Below are positions 18,772-27,054 of a stretch of DNA of 64,000 bases, piece by piece. The notes under the pieces are model-generated. The model saw only the letters and a program-made list of their open reading frames with translations, made no database searches and was not told the origin of the DNA. A program made the translations under genes and the position numbers. Source of the stretch: Phytopseudomonas flavescens (GTDB lineage Bacteria > Pseudomonadota > Gammaproteobacteria > Pseudomonadales > Pseudomonadaceae); NCBI RefSeq assembly GCF_900100535.1, contig NZ_FNDG01000015.1, positions 1-64,000 on the forward strand, in the 5' to 3' direction. Positions within the stretch are counted from its first letter, which is position 1; each line of letters begins with the position of its first letter.

Positions 18772-19719
18772 TCAGATATCCAGTACCAGGCGTGGGCTTT
18801 TCGCACGTGAGCAGCAGGGCGTGAACTGGTCGTTGGCGGCCTGTTCGTCCTCGGTGAGAAACAGGTCACGGTGGTCCGGCTCACCGTCCAGGACGCGGGT
18901 CAGACAGGTGCCGCAGATGCCTTGCTCGCAGGACACCGGAATCTCCACGCCGATGCCGCGCAGCACCTCCACCACACTGATTCCTTCCGGTACCTGCAGC
19001 ACATCACCGCTGCTGGCCAGCTGAATCTCGAAGCCTTCCTGAGGCTGGTCAGCGCTTTCGGCGCTGAAGTATTCGCGGTGCAGGTTGTCGCCGGCCCAGC
19101 CCAGGTTGCGGGCGCTGTCGAGCACATGCTCCATGAAGCCACCGGGGCCGCACACGTACAGGTGGGTTGTCGCCTGCGGCGCGCCGATCAGCGCTGCGCT
19201 ATCCGGGCGTTTACCGGGGTCGCCTTCATCGAAGTGCAGGTGCACGCGGTCGGCGAACGGCGATTGCCGCAAGCGTTCGACGAATGCGGCCTGCTGCGCC
19301 GAGCGAGCGAAGTAGTGCAGGGTGAAATCGCCACCGGTATGGCTGAGGCGTTCGGCCATGCAGAGGATCGGGGTAATGCCGATGCCGCCAGCCATCAGCA
19401 GGTGGCGGCTGGCATCGTGCTGCAGCGGGAACAGATTGCGCGGCTCGCTGATGCTCAGCCTGACACCTTGCTGCAAGCCATGCATGGCTCTGGATCCACC
19501 GCGGGAATCGGCACTTTGCAACACGGCGATCTGGTAGCGGTGACGCTCTTCAGGATGGTTGCACAGCGAGTACTGGCGTATCAGCCCATCCGGCAGGTGC
19601 ACGTCGATATGGGCGCCGGCACTGAAGGCCGGCAGAGGGGCATCATCTTCACGGGCCAGGTCGAAACTGAGAATGTCCTGGGCCTGCTGCTCGATGGATT
19701 TGACGACGACGTCGATCAT
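18772..19719 (-). CDS. vanB: Vanillate O-demethylase oxidoreductase subunit
   Basis: The reductase of the two-component vanillate demethylase, passing electrons from NADH to VanA. It has 315 residues from the ATG at 19719. The N-terminal flavin-binding domain shows IRQYSLCNHPEE. The NAD-binding domain shows GGIGITPILCMAERL and YVCGPGGFMEHVL. The plant-type [2Fe-2S] domain at the C terminus has C264, C269, C272 and a last cysteine at 302 or 303 (CEQGICGTC). The 12 extra upstream codons in the open frame are not part of the family and precede the likely start. It is second in the vanAB operon, 68 bp after vanA. Confidence 0.95.
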   Translation of the reverse strand: MIDVVVKSIEQQAQDILSFDLAREDDAPLPAFSAGAHIDVHLPDGLIRQYSLCNHPEERHRYQIAVLQSADSRGGSRAMHGLQQGVRLSISEPRNLFPLQHDASRHLLMAGGIGITPILCMAERLSHTGGDFTLHYFARSAQQAAFVERLRQSPFADRVHLHFDEGDPGKRPDSAALIGAPQATTHLYVCGPGGFMEHVLDSARNLGWAGDNLHREYFSAESADQPQEGFEIQLASSGDVLQVPEGISVVEVLRGIGVEIPVSCEQGICGTCLTRVLDGEPDHRDLFLTEDEQAANDQFTPCCSRAKSPRLVLDI

Positions 19720-19787
19720 GATGGTTCTCTCACGAAAATTCGCTCCGCTCCCCACATCGGTGGCGAGCGCTACGGGCGGACGAAGTC

Positions 19788-20852
19788 TCAGCCGACCTGG
19801 CGGACGTCGATCTTCTCGGCGACAGTGGCCTGTTCCTCGTTGATCAGGCGTTCGATGATGCGCCGCGATTGCACGCCGCCGGCGTCGATATTGAGCTTGA
19901 GCAGCTGGCGCTCGGGCTGCCAGAGCAGGTTGCGCTGCTGCAGCTCGAGCATCTCCAGGTCTTCGCTGAAGATCTTGCCCTGGCCTTCGCGAATGCTGTC
20001 GGTGAGGGCCTGGTCCTCGGGCTTGAAGCTGCGCGCCATGCCCCAGAAGTACCAGATAGAGGTATCGCTCTCGGGGGTGATGAAGTCCACCACCACGCTG
20101 GCCGCCTTGGCGTGCGCCGGTGCCTGGTAGCCGCCATGGCCAGCATGAGCCACACCGACTTCGATCATCACGTGGCTGGGCGGGCTGAAGCGGCAGATCT
20201 GCCAGCGGTCCACCGGTACATCGTCGGCCAGGCCGTTGCCACGCAGCGCCATGCGCCAGAAAGGCGGGGCCATGATGTTTTCCATATGGCGGCTGGTGAT
20301 CACTTCATCGCCCTCCACCTTGGTGACGGGCGGCGCTTCGTCGATTTCCTTCTGGCCGATGCTCGAGGCGTGCACGTAGGTCTCGTGGGTCAGGTCCATC
20401 AGGTTGTCGATCATCAGGCGGTAGTCGCAGTGGATGTGAAACAGCCCACCGCCGTATGCCCAGTCGGGGTTTTCCGCCCATTCCAGATGGTGGATGGTGG
20501 CCGGATCGGCTTGCTCCTGGTCGCCCGTCCATACCCAGATGAAACCGTAGCGTTCCACGGTCGCGAAGCGGCGGATGCCGGGGAAGCCCCGAACGCGCTG
20601 GCCGGGCATGGCCACGGTCTTGCCTTCGCAACCCATCTCCAGGCCGTGGTAGCCGCAGATCAGGTTGCCGTTCTCCACATAGCCGAGCGACAGCGGCGCA
20701 CCGCGGTGCGGGCAGAAATCTTCGAGCGCCACGACCTGCGCATCGGCGCCTCGATAGAAGACGATCTTTTCTCCGCAGATCTGCCGGCCGAGGGGCTTGT
20801 CGGCGATCTCGTCAGGGGTGCATGCGACATACCAGGCATTTTTCGGGTACAT
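19788..20852 (-). CDS. vanA: Vanillate O-demethylase oxygenase subunit
   Basis: A Rieske-type oxygenase of 354 residues that demethylates vanillate to protocatechuate and formaldehyde. The Rieske cluster ligands are C47 and H49 (EDFCPHRGAP) and C66 and H69 (LICGYHG). The mononuclear iron site lies in DNLMDLTHETYVHAS near residue 155. Length and N terminus (MYPKNAWYVACTPDEIADKP) match Pseudomonas VanA. The leader reads AATAACACCAACAAGAACAG before an AGGT ribosome binding site, an A-rich Crc/Hfq-like stretch. A perfect VanR-type palindrome lies just upstream at 20879-20890. Confidence 0.97.
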   Translation of the reverse strand: MYPKNAWYVACTPDEIADKPLGRQICGEKIVFYRGADAQVVALEDFCPHRGAPLSLGYVENGNLICGYHGLEMGCEGKTVAMPGQRVRGFPGIRRFATVERYGFIWVWTGDQEQADPATIHHLEWAENPDWAYGGGLFHIHCDYRLMIDNLMDLTHETYVHASSIGQKEIDEAPPVTKVEGDEVITSRHMENIMAPPFWRMALRGNGLADDVPVDRWQICRFSPPSHVMIEVGVAHAGHGGYQAPAHAKAASVVVDFITPESDTSIWYFWGMARSFKPEDQALTDSIREGQGKIFSEDLEMLELQQRNLLWQPERQLLKLNIDAGGVQSRRIIERLINEEQATVAEKIDVRQVG

Positions 20853-20878
20853 GAGTGACCTCTGTTCTTGTTGGTGTT

Positions 20879-20890
20879 ATTGGATCCAAT
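20879..20890. promoter_or_regulatory. VanR operator 1 (ATTGGATCCAAT)
   Basis: A perfect 12-bp palindrome, 27 bp upstream of the vanA start. The same sequence is the VanR operator used in Caulobacter. Its place between the vanA start and the promoter fits repression by VanR. Confidence 0.8.
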
Positions 20891-20952
20891 GGTTGATTTT
20901 TAAACAGCCTAATGTCAATGGTCATTCGGAAAAATAGTTAACAAAACAAACT

Positions 20953-20967
20953 GTCCGATCATCGCAC
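20953..20967 (+). promoter_or_regulatory. PcaR-like box in the vanA-transporter gap
   Basis: GTCCGATCATCGCAC differs at two of 15 positions from the P. putida PcaR-binding sequence GTTCGATAATCGCAC as I recall it from the literature. It may link vanillate transport to the protocatechuate regulator. The match is seen; the role is inferred. Confidence 0.45.
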
Positions 20968-21070
20968 GCAATATTCAGGTCGGCCAGGCAGTCCGGGTAC
21001 CCGGTTTTCGGGCATGGCATCGATTCAGGGCCGTCGCAGGGTTTTTTCAGGCAGTTTCCATGGATTGAGA

Positions 21071-21082
21071 GTTGGATCCATT
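21071..21082. promoter_or_regulatory. VanR operator 2 (GTTGGATCCATT)
   Basis: This keeps the TTGGATCCA core of the vanA-side operator (10 of 12 identical). It lies about 165 bp before the divergent transporter gene, suggesting that VanR controls both directions. The rest of the 395-bp spacer holds AT-rich stretches but no certain -35/-10 pair. Confidence 0.6.
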
Positions 21083-21247
21083 TCTGCGAGTTTGCTGTTC
21101 AGTTGTCCCCCATAAAAACAATCAAGGGTTTGCGCTGATGAACCATCCTTTCTCCGTTCTGGACGTCGCTGCCGTGAGCCGCCTCCGCTCGCCGATACCC
21201 GCATGTCACCCGCGGGCGTTCTCCATCGCCGATGCGGGAGGTGCGCG

Positions 21248-22594
21248 ATGAGCGATCTCAGGCAGGTCGTCGACCAGGGCCCGATGCGTGGCTTCCAATG
21301 GGTCGCCATCGGGGTGTGCATCGTCCTCAACATGATCGACGGCTTCGATGTGCTGGTGATGGCCTTCACGGCATCGTCGGTGGCTGCGCAGTGGCAGCTC
21401 AGCGGTGCCGAGATCGGCCTGCTGCTCAGCGCCGGGCTGCTCGGCATGGCGGCCGGTTCGCTGTTCATCGCGCCCTGGGCGGATCGCATCGGCCGGCGCC
21501 CGCTGATCCTGCTGTGTCTGGTGGTTTCCGGCACCGGTATGCTGCTCTCGGCGCTGAGCCAGACGCCCAGCCAGCTGGCGCTGCTGCGCGGGCTCACTGG
21601 CTTGGGCATCGGCGGTATCCTGGCCAGCAGCAACGTGATCGCCAGCGAGTACGCCTGCAAGCGCTGGCGCGGTCTGGCGGTCAGCCTGCAGTCCACCGGC
21701 TATGCGCTGGGCGCCACCCTCGGCGGCCTGCTGGCGGTGTGGTTGCTGTCGCAATGGGGCTGGCGTTCGGTGTTCTTCGCGGGTGGCCTGATGACCTTCG
21801 CGGCCATTCCACTGGTGTTGCTGTGGCTACCCGAATCCCTGGATTTCCTGCTGTCCAAGCGGCCGGCGAAGGCACTGGTACGGGTCAACGCGCTGGCGGT
21901 TCGCCTGGGGCAGCCGAGCCTGGCGGCATTGCCGCCGTTGCCGGTGGGCGAGCAGGGCGGGGGCGGATCCTTCGCACGCCTGTTCGACCCTGAGCAGCGG
22001 CGCAGCACGTTGCTCATCTGGGTGCTGTTCTTCCTGGTGATGTTCGGTTTCTACTTCATCATGAGCTGGACGCCCAAGCTGCTCACCTCGTCGGGCCTGT
22101 CTGTGCAGCAGGGCGTAACGGGTGGTGTATTGCTGAGCATCGGCGGGATCTTCGGGGCGGCATTGCTCGGCCTGCTGTCGGCACGTTTTTCCCTGGCCCG
22201 GGTGCTGGCGGCATTCATGCTGATCACGGCGGTGATGCTGGTGGTGTTCACCGGCGTCGGCTCGTCGTTCACCGCCGCCCTGGGCATGGGGCTGCTGATC
22301 GGCCTGTTTTCCAACGGTTGCGTGGCGGGCCTGTACGCGCTGTCGCCGCTGATCTACGGCGCCTCGGTGCGTGCCACTGGCGTGGGCTGGGCGATCGGCG
22401 TCGGCCGAGGTGGCGCGATCCTGTCGCCCACCGTGGCCGGTTTCATGCTCGATGGCGGCTGGCAGCCGTTGCAACTGTACACCTGGTTCGCCCTGGTGTT
22501 CGTCGTCGCGGCGCTGTTGCTGCTGACCTTGTTGCCGGTTGGCAAGGCGCGGGCGTTGAAGCCCGCCCCGACTCACCAGAGCGCCAGGCTGTAG
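21248..22594 (+). CDS. vanK: Aromatic acid:H+ symporter, VanK/PcaK-like (MFS, AAHS family)
   Basis: A twelve-helix transporter of 448 residues from the ATG at 21248, which has an excellent GGGAGG ribosome binding site. The AAHS signature NMIDGFDVLVMAF in helix 1 carries the aspartates needed for aromatic-acid transport, and DRIGRRPLILLC (loop 2-3) is the MFS motif. Position between vanAB and an OprD porin, with VanR- and PcaR-like sites upstream, suggests vanillate or protocatechuate/4-hydroxybenzoate uptake. The substrate cannot be settled by sequence alone. The last 22 bp overlap the convergent porin gene. Confidence 0.82.
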   Translation: MSDLRQVVDQGPMRGFQWVAIGVCIVLNMIDGFDVLVMAFTASSVAAQWQLSGAEIGLLLSAGLLGMAAGSLFIAPWADRIGRRPLILLCLVVSGTGMLLSALSQTPSQLALLRGLTGLGIGGILASSNVIASEYACKRWRGLAVSLQSTGYALGATLGGLLAVWLLSQWGWRSVFFAGGLMTFAAIPLVLLWLPESLDFLLSKRPAKALVRVNALAVRLGQPSLAALPPLPVGEQGGGGSFARLFDPEQRRSTLLIWVLFFLVMFGFYFIMSWTPKLLTSSGLSVQQGVTGGVLLSIGGIFGAALLGLLSARFSLARVLAAFMLITAVMLVVFTGVGSSFTAALGMGLLIGLFSNGCVAGLYALSPLIYGASVRATGVGWAIGVGRGGAILSPTVAGFMLDGGWQPLQLYTWFALVFVVAALLLLTLLPVGKARALKPAPTHQSARL

Positions 22595-23874
22595 TCGATG
22601 ATCAGGCGCGTCTGGTTCTCGTCGCGAAATGCCGCGCCGGCGGCGAAGTCGTTGCGATAGATCGAGTGCCGTGCCTTCAGCCCGATGCCCTTGAAGGTGC
22701 CGCTCTGGATCACGTAGCCGATCTCCATCTGCAGCTCGCGCTCCTTGAGGTCGGCACCGCCCAGGGTCGGCAGCTCGATATTGTCGCCGCGCAGGTAGCG
22801 CAGGCGGCTCTTCAGGCCAGGAATGCCGGCCGCCGCGAAGTCGTAGTCAAGGATCGCCTGCCAGGTGCGCTCCCTGGGATTGAGGAAGTCCGAGCTCATC
22901 GCCATTTCGCTGATCACCATGGATTCGGTACCGGAGATATAGGGCTTGGCGGTATCGCCGCTCTGGTGCATGTAGCCCAGGGTGAAACGGTGGCCATCGA
23001 GGGCGTAGGCGAACTGCGCGGCGACGTTACGGTTGTCCACCTTGCCGGCCCGGGCGCTGCCGTCTTCGTTGCTGATGAAGGCGCGCAGGTCGCTGTTCAG
23101 CACGCCACGGCCCATCGGCAGCTCGTGCAGCAGGCCGAGGTATTGCTGGCGGTACAGATCGGCGACGGTGGTGTGATAGGCGCGCAGCTTCAGGCCTTTG
23201 CCAAGCTGATAGTCGCCACCGAGAAAGGCCGCGTGGGAGCTTTCTGCGCTCGGGTTGAAACGCCGGTTCGGCGAGGCCACCGTCATCGCCTGGTAGTTGC
23301 TGGAGTCGCGGCGGTTGATGCGGTCGAGGTAGCCGGCATGCAGGGTCAGGTCGTCGATGTCCGCGGACTGCAGATAGGTGCCGCGAAAGCTCTGGGGCAG
23401 CAGCCGTGCCGGGCTGGCGACGATGGAGGGCAGGAAGGGCGACACATCGCCGACCTTCAGCACGCTCTTGCCGGCGCGCAGCTTCGCCGTCGGCGCCAGG
23501 CGTGAGTACTCGTCGGCTGCCCGTCCACTGCTGGCGGAAACCGGCAGCAGCTCGGTGCCGCTGCGCCCGGGCGAGGAGTCCAGCTTCACGCCCAGCAAGC
23601 CGGTGACGTCCAGGCCGAGGCCCACAGCGCCCGGGGTGTAGCCAGACTCCATTTTCAGGATGAAGCCCTGGGCCCATTCGCGGGCTGCCGACTTGGCGCC
23701 ATCGTCCTTGTAGTCGCGATCCATGTAGTAGTTGCGAGTGGTCAGTTTGGCGCTGCTGTCTGCGACGAACCCCTCGGCCAGGGCATGGCTGGCCAGCATG
23801 GCAGGGGCCAGCAGCAGGCCCAGTAGCGAGCCACGGCGAAAGGAGAGGGAGTCGTGCGCCCGGTGGTTGTGCAT
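22573..23874 (-). CDS. vanP: OprD-family outer-membrane porin (VanP/OpdK-like)
   Basis: A porin of 433 residues. Signal peptide residues 1-33 end SHALA. The mature N terminus is EGFVADSSAKLTTRNYYMDR, the OprD-family signature. Repeated amphipathic strands follow, and the C terminus is LIIDYSLALW with the required aromatic residue. OpdK/VanP-type members pass vanillate and related acids. The convergent 3' overlap with the vanK-like gene and the location in the vanillate cluster favour this. The leader has AACAACAATAA (23887-23897, minus strand) just upstream of AGGA, a strong Crc/Hfq-like motif. Confidence 0.8.
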   Translation of the reverse strand: MHNHRAHDSLSFRRGSLLGLLLAPAMLASHALAEGFVADSSAKLTTRNYYMDRDYKDDGAKSAAREWAQGFILKMESGYTPGAVGLGLDVTGLLGVKLDSSPGRSGTELLPVSASSGRAADEYSRLAPTAKLRAGKSVLKVGDVSPFLPSIVASPARLLPQSFRGTYLQSADIDDLTLHAGYLDRINRRDSSNYQAMTVASPNRRFNPSAESSHAAFLGGDYQLGKGLKLRAYHTTVADLYRQQYLGLLHELPMGRGVLNSDLRAFISNEDGSARAGKVDNRNVAAQFAYALDGHRFTLGYMHQSGDTAKPYISGTESMVISEMAMSSDFLNPRERTWQAILDYDFAAAGIPGLKSRLRYLRGDNIELPTLGGADLKERELQMEIGYVIQSGTFKGIGLKARHSIYRNDFAAGAAFRDENQTRLIIDYSLALW

Positions 23875-24196
23875 GTCATTGTCCTTTTATTGTTGTTCTT
23901 CGCCCCGCCGATGCTGGCGGTGGATGCAGCGCTGTTCACGCTGCAGTGCGGCGAGAATGGAAAGGCAATGGCAGGTGGTCAATGTGCTTTGCTCGATAAT
24001 CGAACATTAAAATAATTAATTATTTTATTTGTTAATTAATATCCTTGGCTAAGTGATTGATACGCCTCGTTTATCATTGAATCAGGCCGTCAGACTGAAT
24101 TACTTTCGTTATCCATTATCTTTGTTAATCTTTTTCAAGGTTCGCGGGTCGGTCTGTCGCGAGCGCCTACAACAACAATAAAATCGAGGGTTACCC
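23875..24196. promoter_or_regulatory. Divergent control region, porin / AAHS transporter
   Basis: This 322-bp AT-rich spacer holds three visible elements. A PcaR-like box lies at 23991-24005 (minus strand GTTCGATTATCGAGC, 12 of 15 to the recalled consensus), with the inner palindrome TCGATAATCGA. A perfect 18-bp AT palindrome starting AAAATAATT lies at 24009-24026. AACAACAATAAAA lies at 24171-24183, ahead of the transporter ribosome binding site GAGGG. Promoter hexamers are not assignable with confidence. Confidence 0.5.
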
Positions 24197-25408
24197 ATGG
24201 ATACGTCATCGCGTCGCTCGACGCTGACCGTCACGCTGTGTTTCATCGTCGCGCTCATCGAAGGGCTGGATCTGCAGTCGGCAGGTATCGCTGCCGCCGG
24301 AATTCGCCAGGCCTTCGAACTCGATCAGAAAATGCTGGGCTGGGTGTTCAGTGCCAGCATCATCGGCCTGCTGCCCGGCGCCTTCTTCGGCGGCTGGCTG
24401 GCCGATCGCATCGGTCGCAAGCGCGTGCTGATCGGTGCAGTGGTCATCTTCGGCATCTTCTCCTTGTGGACGGCCTACGTCGGCAGTGTCAATGCGCTGC
24501 TGCTGGCGCGCTTGATGACCGGCCTGGGCCTTGGTGCGGCATTGCCCAACCTGATCGCGCTGTGTGCCGAGGCCGTCGACGAGCGGCGTCGCGGTACGGC
24601 CATCAGCATCATGTACTGCGGTGTTCCTCTGGGTGGTGCGATCGCTGCGGTGGTCGGCATGCTCGGTGGTGAAAGCTGGCAGGCGGTGTTCATCGTCGGC
24701 GGCGTGGCGCCTTTGCTGGTGGCGCCCCTGCTGATGGCGCTGCTGCCCGAGTCCCGGGATTTCCATGAACAGCGTCAGCATGCGGCGCCGGTTCGCGAGT
24801 CCACCTTGCACGCGCTGTTCGGCGAGAACCGTGCGAGCGCGACGCTGGCCCTGTGGGTCAGCTACTTCTTCACCCTCACCGTGATGTACATGCTGCTCAA
24901 CTGGCTGCCTTCGCTACTGCTCGAGCAGGGATTCAGCAAGTCCCAGGCCGGCAGCATCCAGATGCTGTTCAATATCGGCGGCGCATTGGGATCGTTGCTG
25001 GGCGGGGTGTTGCTGGATCGCCGTGGGCGTACCGGCGTGGTGCTGTTGGTCTACGGCGGCCTGCTGGCATCCCTGGCCGGCCTGGGGCTGGCTTCGGGCA
25101 TGCTGGCTATGGCGATCGCCGGGTTCGCCGCCGGGCTGTTCGTCATTGCCGCGCAACTGGTGCTGTATGCATTGGCGCCGCCGGCCTACCCGACGGTGGT
25201 ACGTGCTACCGGGGTTGGCGCGGCGGTGGCCGTCGGGCGCCTGGGCTCGGTATCCGGTCCCCTGGTGGCCGGACAGATCCTGGCCGCTGGCGCGGGTACG
25301 GCCGGGGTGCTGCTGGCGGCGTCGCCGGGGCTGGTGATCGCGGCGCTGGTGGTGCTGGGCATGAGCCGGCGGGCCGTCGCCCGGCAGGCCGATACCCGGG
25401 CGGCCTGA
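24197..25408 (+). CDS. AAHS-family MFS transporter (hydroxyphenylpropionate/cinnamate type)
   Basis: A transporter of 403 residues with twelve predicted helices. It starts MDTSSRRSTLTVTLCFIVAL and carries the helix-1 pattern EGLDLQSAGIAAAGI, as in MhpT-like and other AAHS carriers of phenylpropanoid acids, and the MFS loop DRIGRKRVLIGA. A GAGGG ribosome binding site lies before the ATG. It is followed by a strong intrinsic terminator, so it forms a single-gene unit. It may import p-coumarate, ferulate or 3-phenylpropionates for the nearby ech-fcs pathway; this is inference from family and neighbours. Confidence 0.8.
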   Translation: MDTSSRRSTLTVTLCFIVALIEGLDLQSAGIAAAGIRQAFELDQKMLGWVFSASIIGLLPGAFFGGWLADRIGRKRVLIGAVVIFGIFSLWTAYVGSVNALLLARLMTGLGLGAALPNLIALCAEAVDERRRGTAISIMYCGVPLGGAIAAVVGMLGGESWQAVFIVGGVAPLLVAPLLMALLPESRDFHEQRQHAAPVRESTLHALFGENRASATLALWVSYFFTLTVMYMLLNWLPSLLLEQGFSKSQAGSIQMLFNIGGALGSLLGGVLLDRRGRTGVVLLVYGGLLASLAGLGLASGMLAMAIAGFAAGLFVIAAQLVLYALAPPAYPTVVRATGVGAAVAVGRLGSVSGPLVAGQILAAGAGTAGVLLAASPGLVIAALVVLGMSRRAVARQADTRAA

Positions 25409-25445
25409 ACCGCCGGGGTGCCGGCAAGAAAGGCCAGGCAATAAA

Positions 25446-25470
25446 AAACCCGCCGAAGCGGGTTTTTGTT
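25446..25470 (+). terminator. Intrinsic terminator after the transporter gene
   Basis: AAACCCGC (25446-25453), loop CGAA and GCGGGTTT (25458-25465) followed by TTGTT, preceded by an A-run, so it can act in both directions. It sits 37 bp after the stop at 25408. The following 215 bp to the convergent porin gene hold nothing further that I can name. Confidence 0.92.
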
Positions 25471-25684
25471 TGACCAATGCCAACATCCTGTCGGCTGCCA
25501 TCCTGGCTATGGTCACATCATCCTTGATCCTGAGCACCTCCTGTGCTGCAGGTATGGGTGTAGATTACGGGGGCGCCCCCTCCGGGGACAGAGCCAATCC
25601 CCCTGACATCGTGTAAGCCTTTTGCCATAGCGCGGGGTTTCCTGCGCCTTCGTCGCGGCGCGCTGACCGGCACGCTTAGGCCGA

Positions 25685-26932
25685 TCACCAGAGTTTCCGG
25701 GTATAGCCGACGATCAGACGATTCTCGTCCAGGTCCTGGGTCAGGCCGTTGCCCGAGCGGAAGGTGACGTTGCGCCAGCGCAGATTGACGCCCTTGAGCG
25801 GCCCGCTCTGGACGATGTAGCCAATGTCGGTGTCGCGTTCCCACTCACGGCCGTCGCGTACCGCGCCGCTGTGGATATCGCTGCCGGCGACATAGCGGGT
25901 CATGAACGACAGGCCGGGAATGCCCATGCCGGCGAAGTCGTACTCGTAGCGCAACTGCCAGGATTTTTCGTTGATCTTGGTGAAGGGGTTGAAGGTCACC
26001 AGATTGGCCACGTAGGGCGTACCCGTGTCGATCACCGGGAACACGCTGTCTCCCGATAGACGCTGGAAACCGGCTGCGAAACGCTGGAAGCCGACGCTCA
26101 GGGTGAACAGGCCGTTGACGTTGCGGTTGTCGATCTTGCCCGCCTTGCCGGCGCCGATGTCGCGGCTGTCGAAGTAGCGCAGATCGGTTTTCAGGCTCAT
26201 GTCGTCGCTCAGCGGCAGGGTATGCACCAGACCGGCGAACTGCTGGCGGTAGATATCGTCCAGTTCGCCATGGTGATAGCGCAGGGTCAGGTTCCTGTTC
26301 AGTTGATAGTCGCCGCCGAGCATGTCCAGGTGCGAGCTGCTTTGCCCGGCATAGCTGACGTCATCGTTGCCCGATGAGTCGCGGCCATTGGCGTGGGTCA
26401 GGCGACCGGCTGTGAAGGTCAGCTTGTCGATTTCCCGAGAGGTGAGCAGGGCGCCGGTGAAGGTCGATGGCAGCAGGCGGGTGTCGCTGTAGTAAGCCAG
26501 CGGCAGCACCGGCATCAGGGTGCCGATGCGCAGTTCGCTGTCCGACAGGCGCAGCTTGCCGGTCAGGCCCAGCTCGCTGTAATCGTCGACCGGCTCCTGG
26601 CTGCTCGGCCCGAATGGCAGCAGTCCGCTGCCGCGCCGTTCGCGGCTGGAGTCGAGCTTGATGCCCAGTTCGGCGAGGGCGTCGACGCCAAAGCCGATGC
26701 GCCCCTCGCTATAACCGGAGTTGAATTCGGCGATGAACCCCTGGGTCCATTCTTCGGCCTTGGACTGGGCGGCAGCGCTTTGCCGGAAATCACGGTTCAG
26801 GTAGAAGTTGCGGGTAGTCACGCTGGCCGTGCTGTCTTCGATGAAGTCGGCGTTGGCCGCCAGCGTGGTTGCTAGCAGCGTGGCGGTGGCAAGGCACGAG
26901 GCTGGGCGTGAAAGCGTCATGTTCCTGATCAT
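25685..26932 (-). CDS. OprD-family outer-membrane porin, last gene of the AcnX/IlvD operon
   Basis: A porin of 415 residues from the ATG at 26932, which has GGAG about ten bases upstream; a start seven codons earlier is possible. Signal peptide about 1-28 ends ANA, then the mature start DFIEDSTASVTTRNFYLNRD gives the OprD signature. The C terminus is NRLIVGYTRKLW. It lies 122 bp after the AAHS transporter gene on the same strand, so it is probably the outer-membrane partner for the substrate of that operon. Substrate unknown. The leader has CCACAACAAT just before the start. Confidence 0.85.
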   Translation of the reverse strand: MIRNMTLSRPASCLATATLLATTLAANADFIEDSTASVTTRNFYLNRDFRQSAAAQSKAEEWTQGFIAEFNSGYSEGRIGFGVDALAELGIKLDSSRERRGSGLLPFGPSSQEPVDDYSELGLTGKLRLSDSELRIGTLMPVLPLAYYSDTRLLPSTFTGALLTSREIDKLTFTAGRLTHANGRDSSGNDDVSYAGQSSSHLDMLGGDYQLNRNLTLRYHHGELDDIYRQQFAGLVHTLPLSDDMSLKTDLRYFDSRDIGAGKAGKIDNRNVNGLFTLSVGFQRFAAGFQRLSGDSVFPVIDTGTPYVANLVTFNPFTKINEKSWQLRYEYDFAGMGIPGLSFMTRYVAGSDIHSGAVRDGREWERDTDIGYIVQSGPLKGVNLRWRNVTFRSGNGLTQDLDENRLIVGYTRKLW

Positions 26933-27054
26933 TGTTGTGGGTCTCCAGGACATTCATAGGGGACGAATCGCGGGCGTGAGCGCCCCCGGCCGCGCAATCG
27001 GTGCGCGGTTGGGAGGGCTGTGGCGGGTTGCTGCCGGGCAAGGCCGGCGTCAGC

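Noticed and set aside
24009-24026. 18-bp AT palindrome as a terminal repeat of an insertion sequence or an origin
   Set aside because: There is no partner repeat, no transposase and no replication gene nearby. An AT-rich promoter region explains it better.
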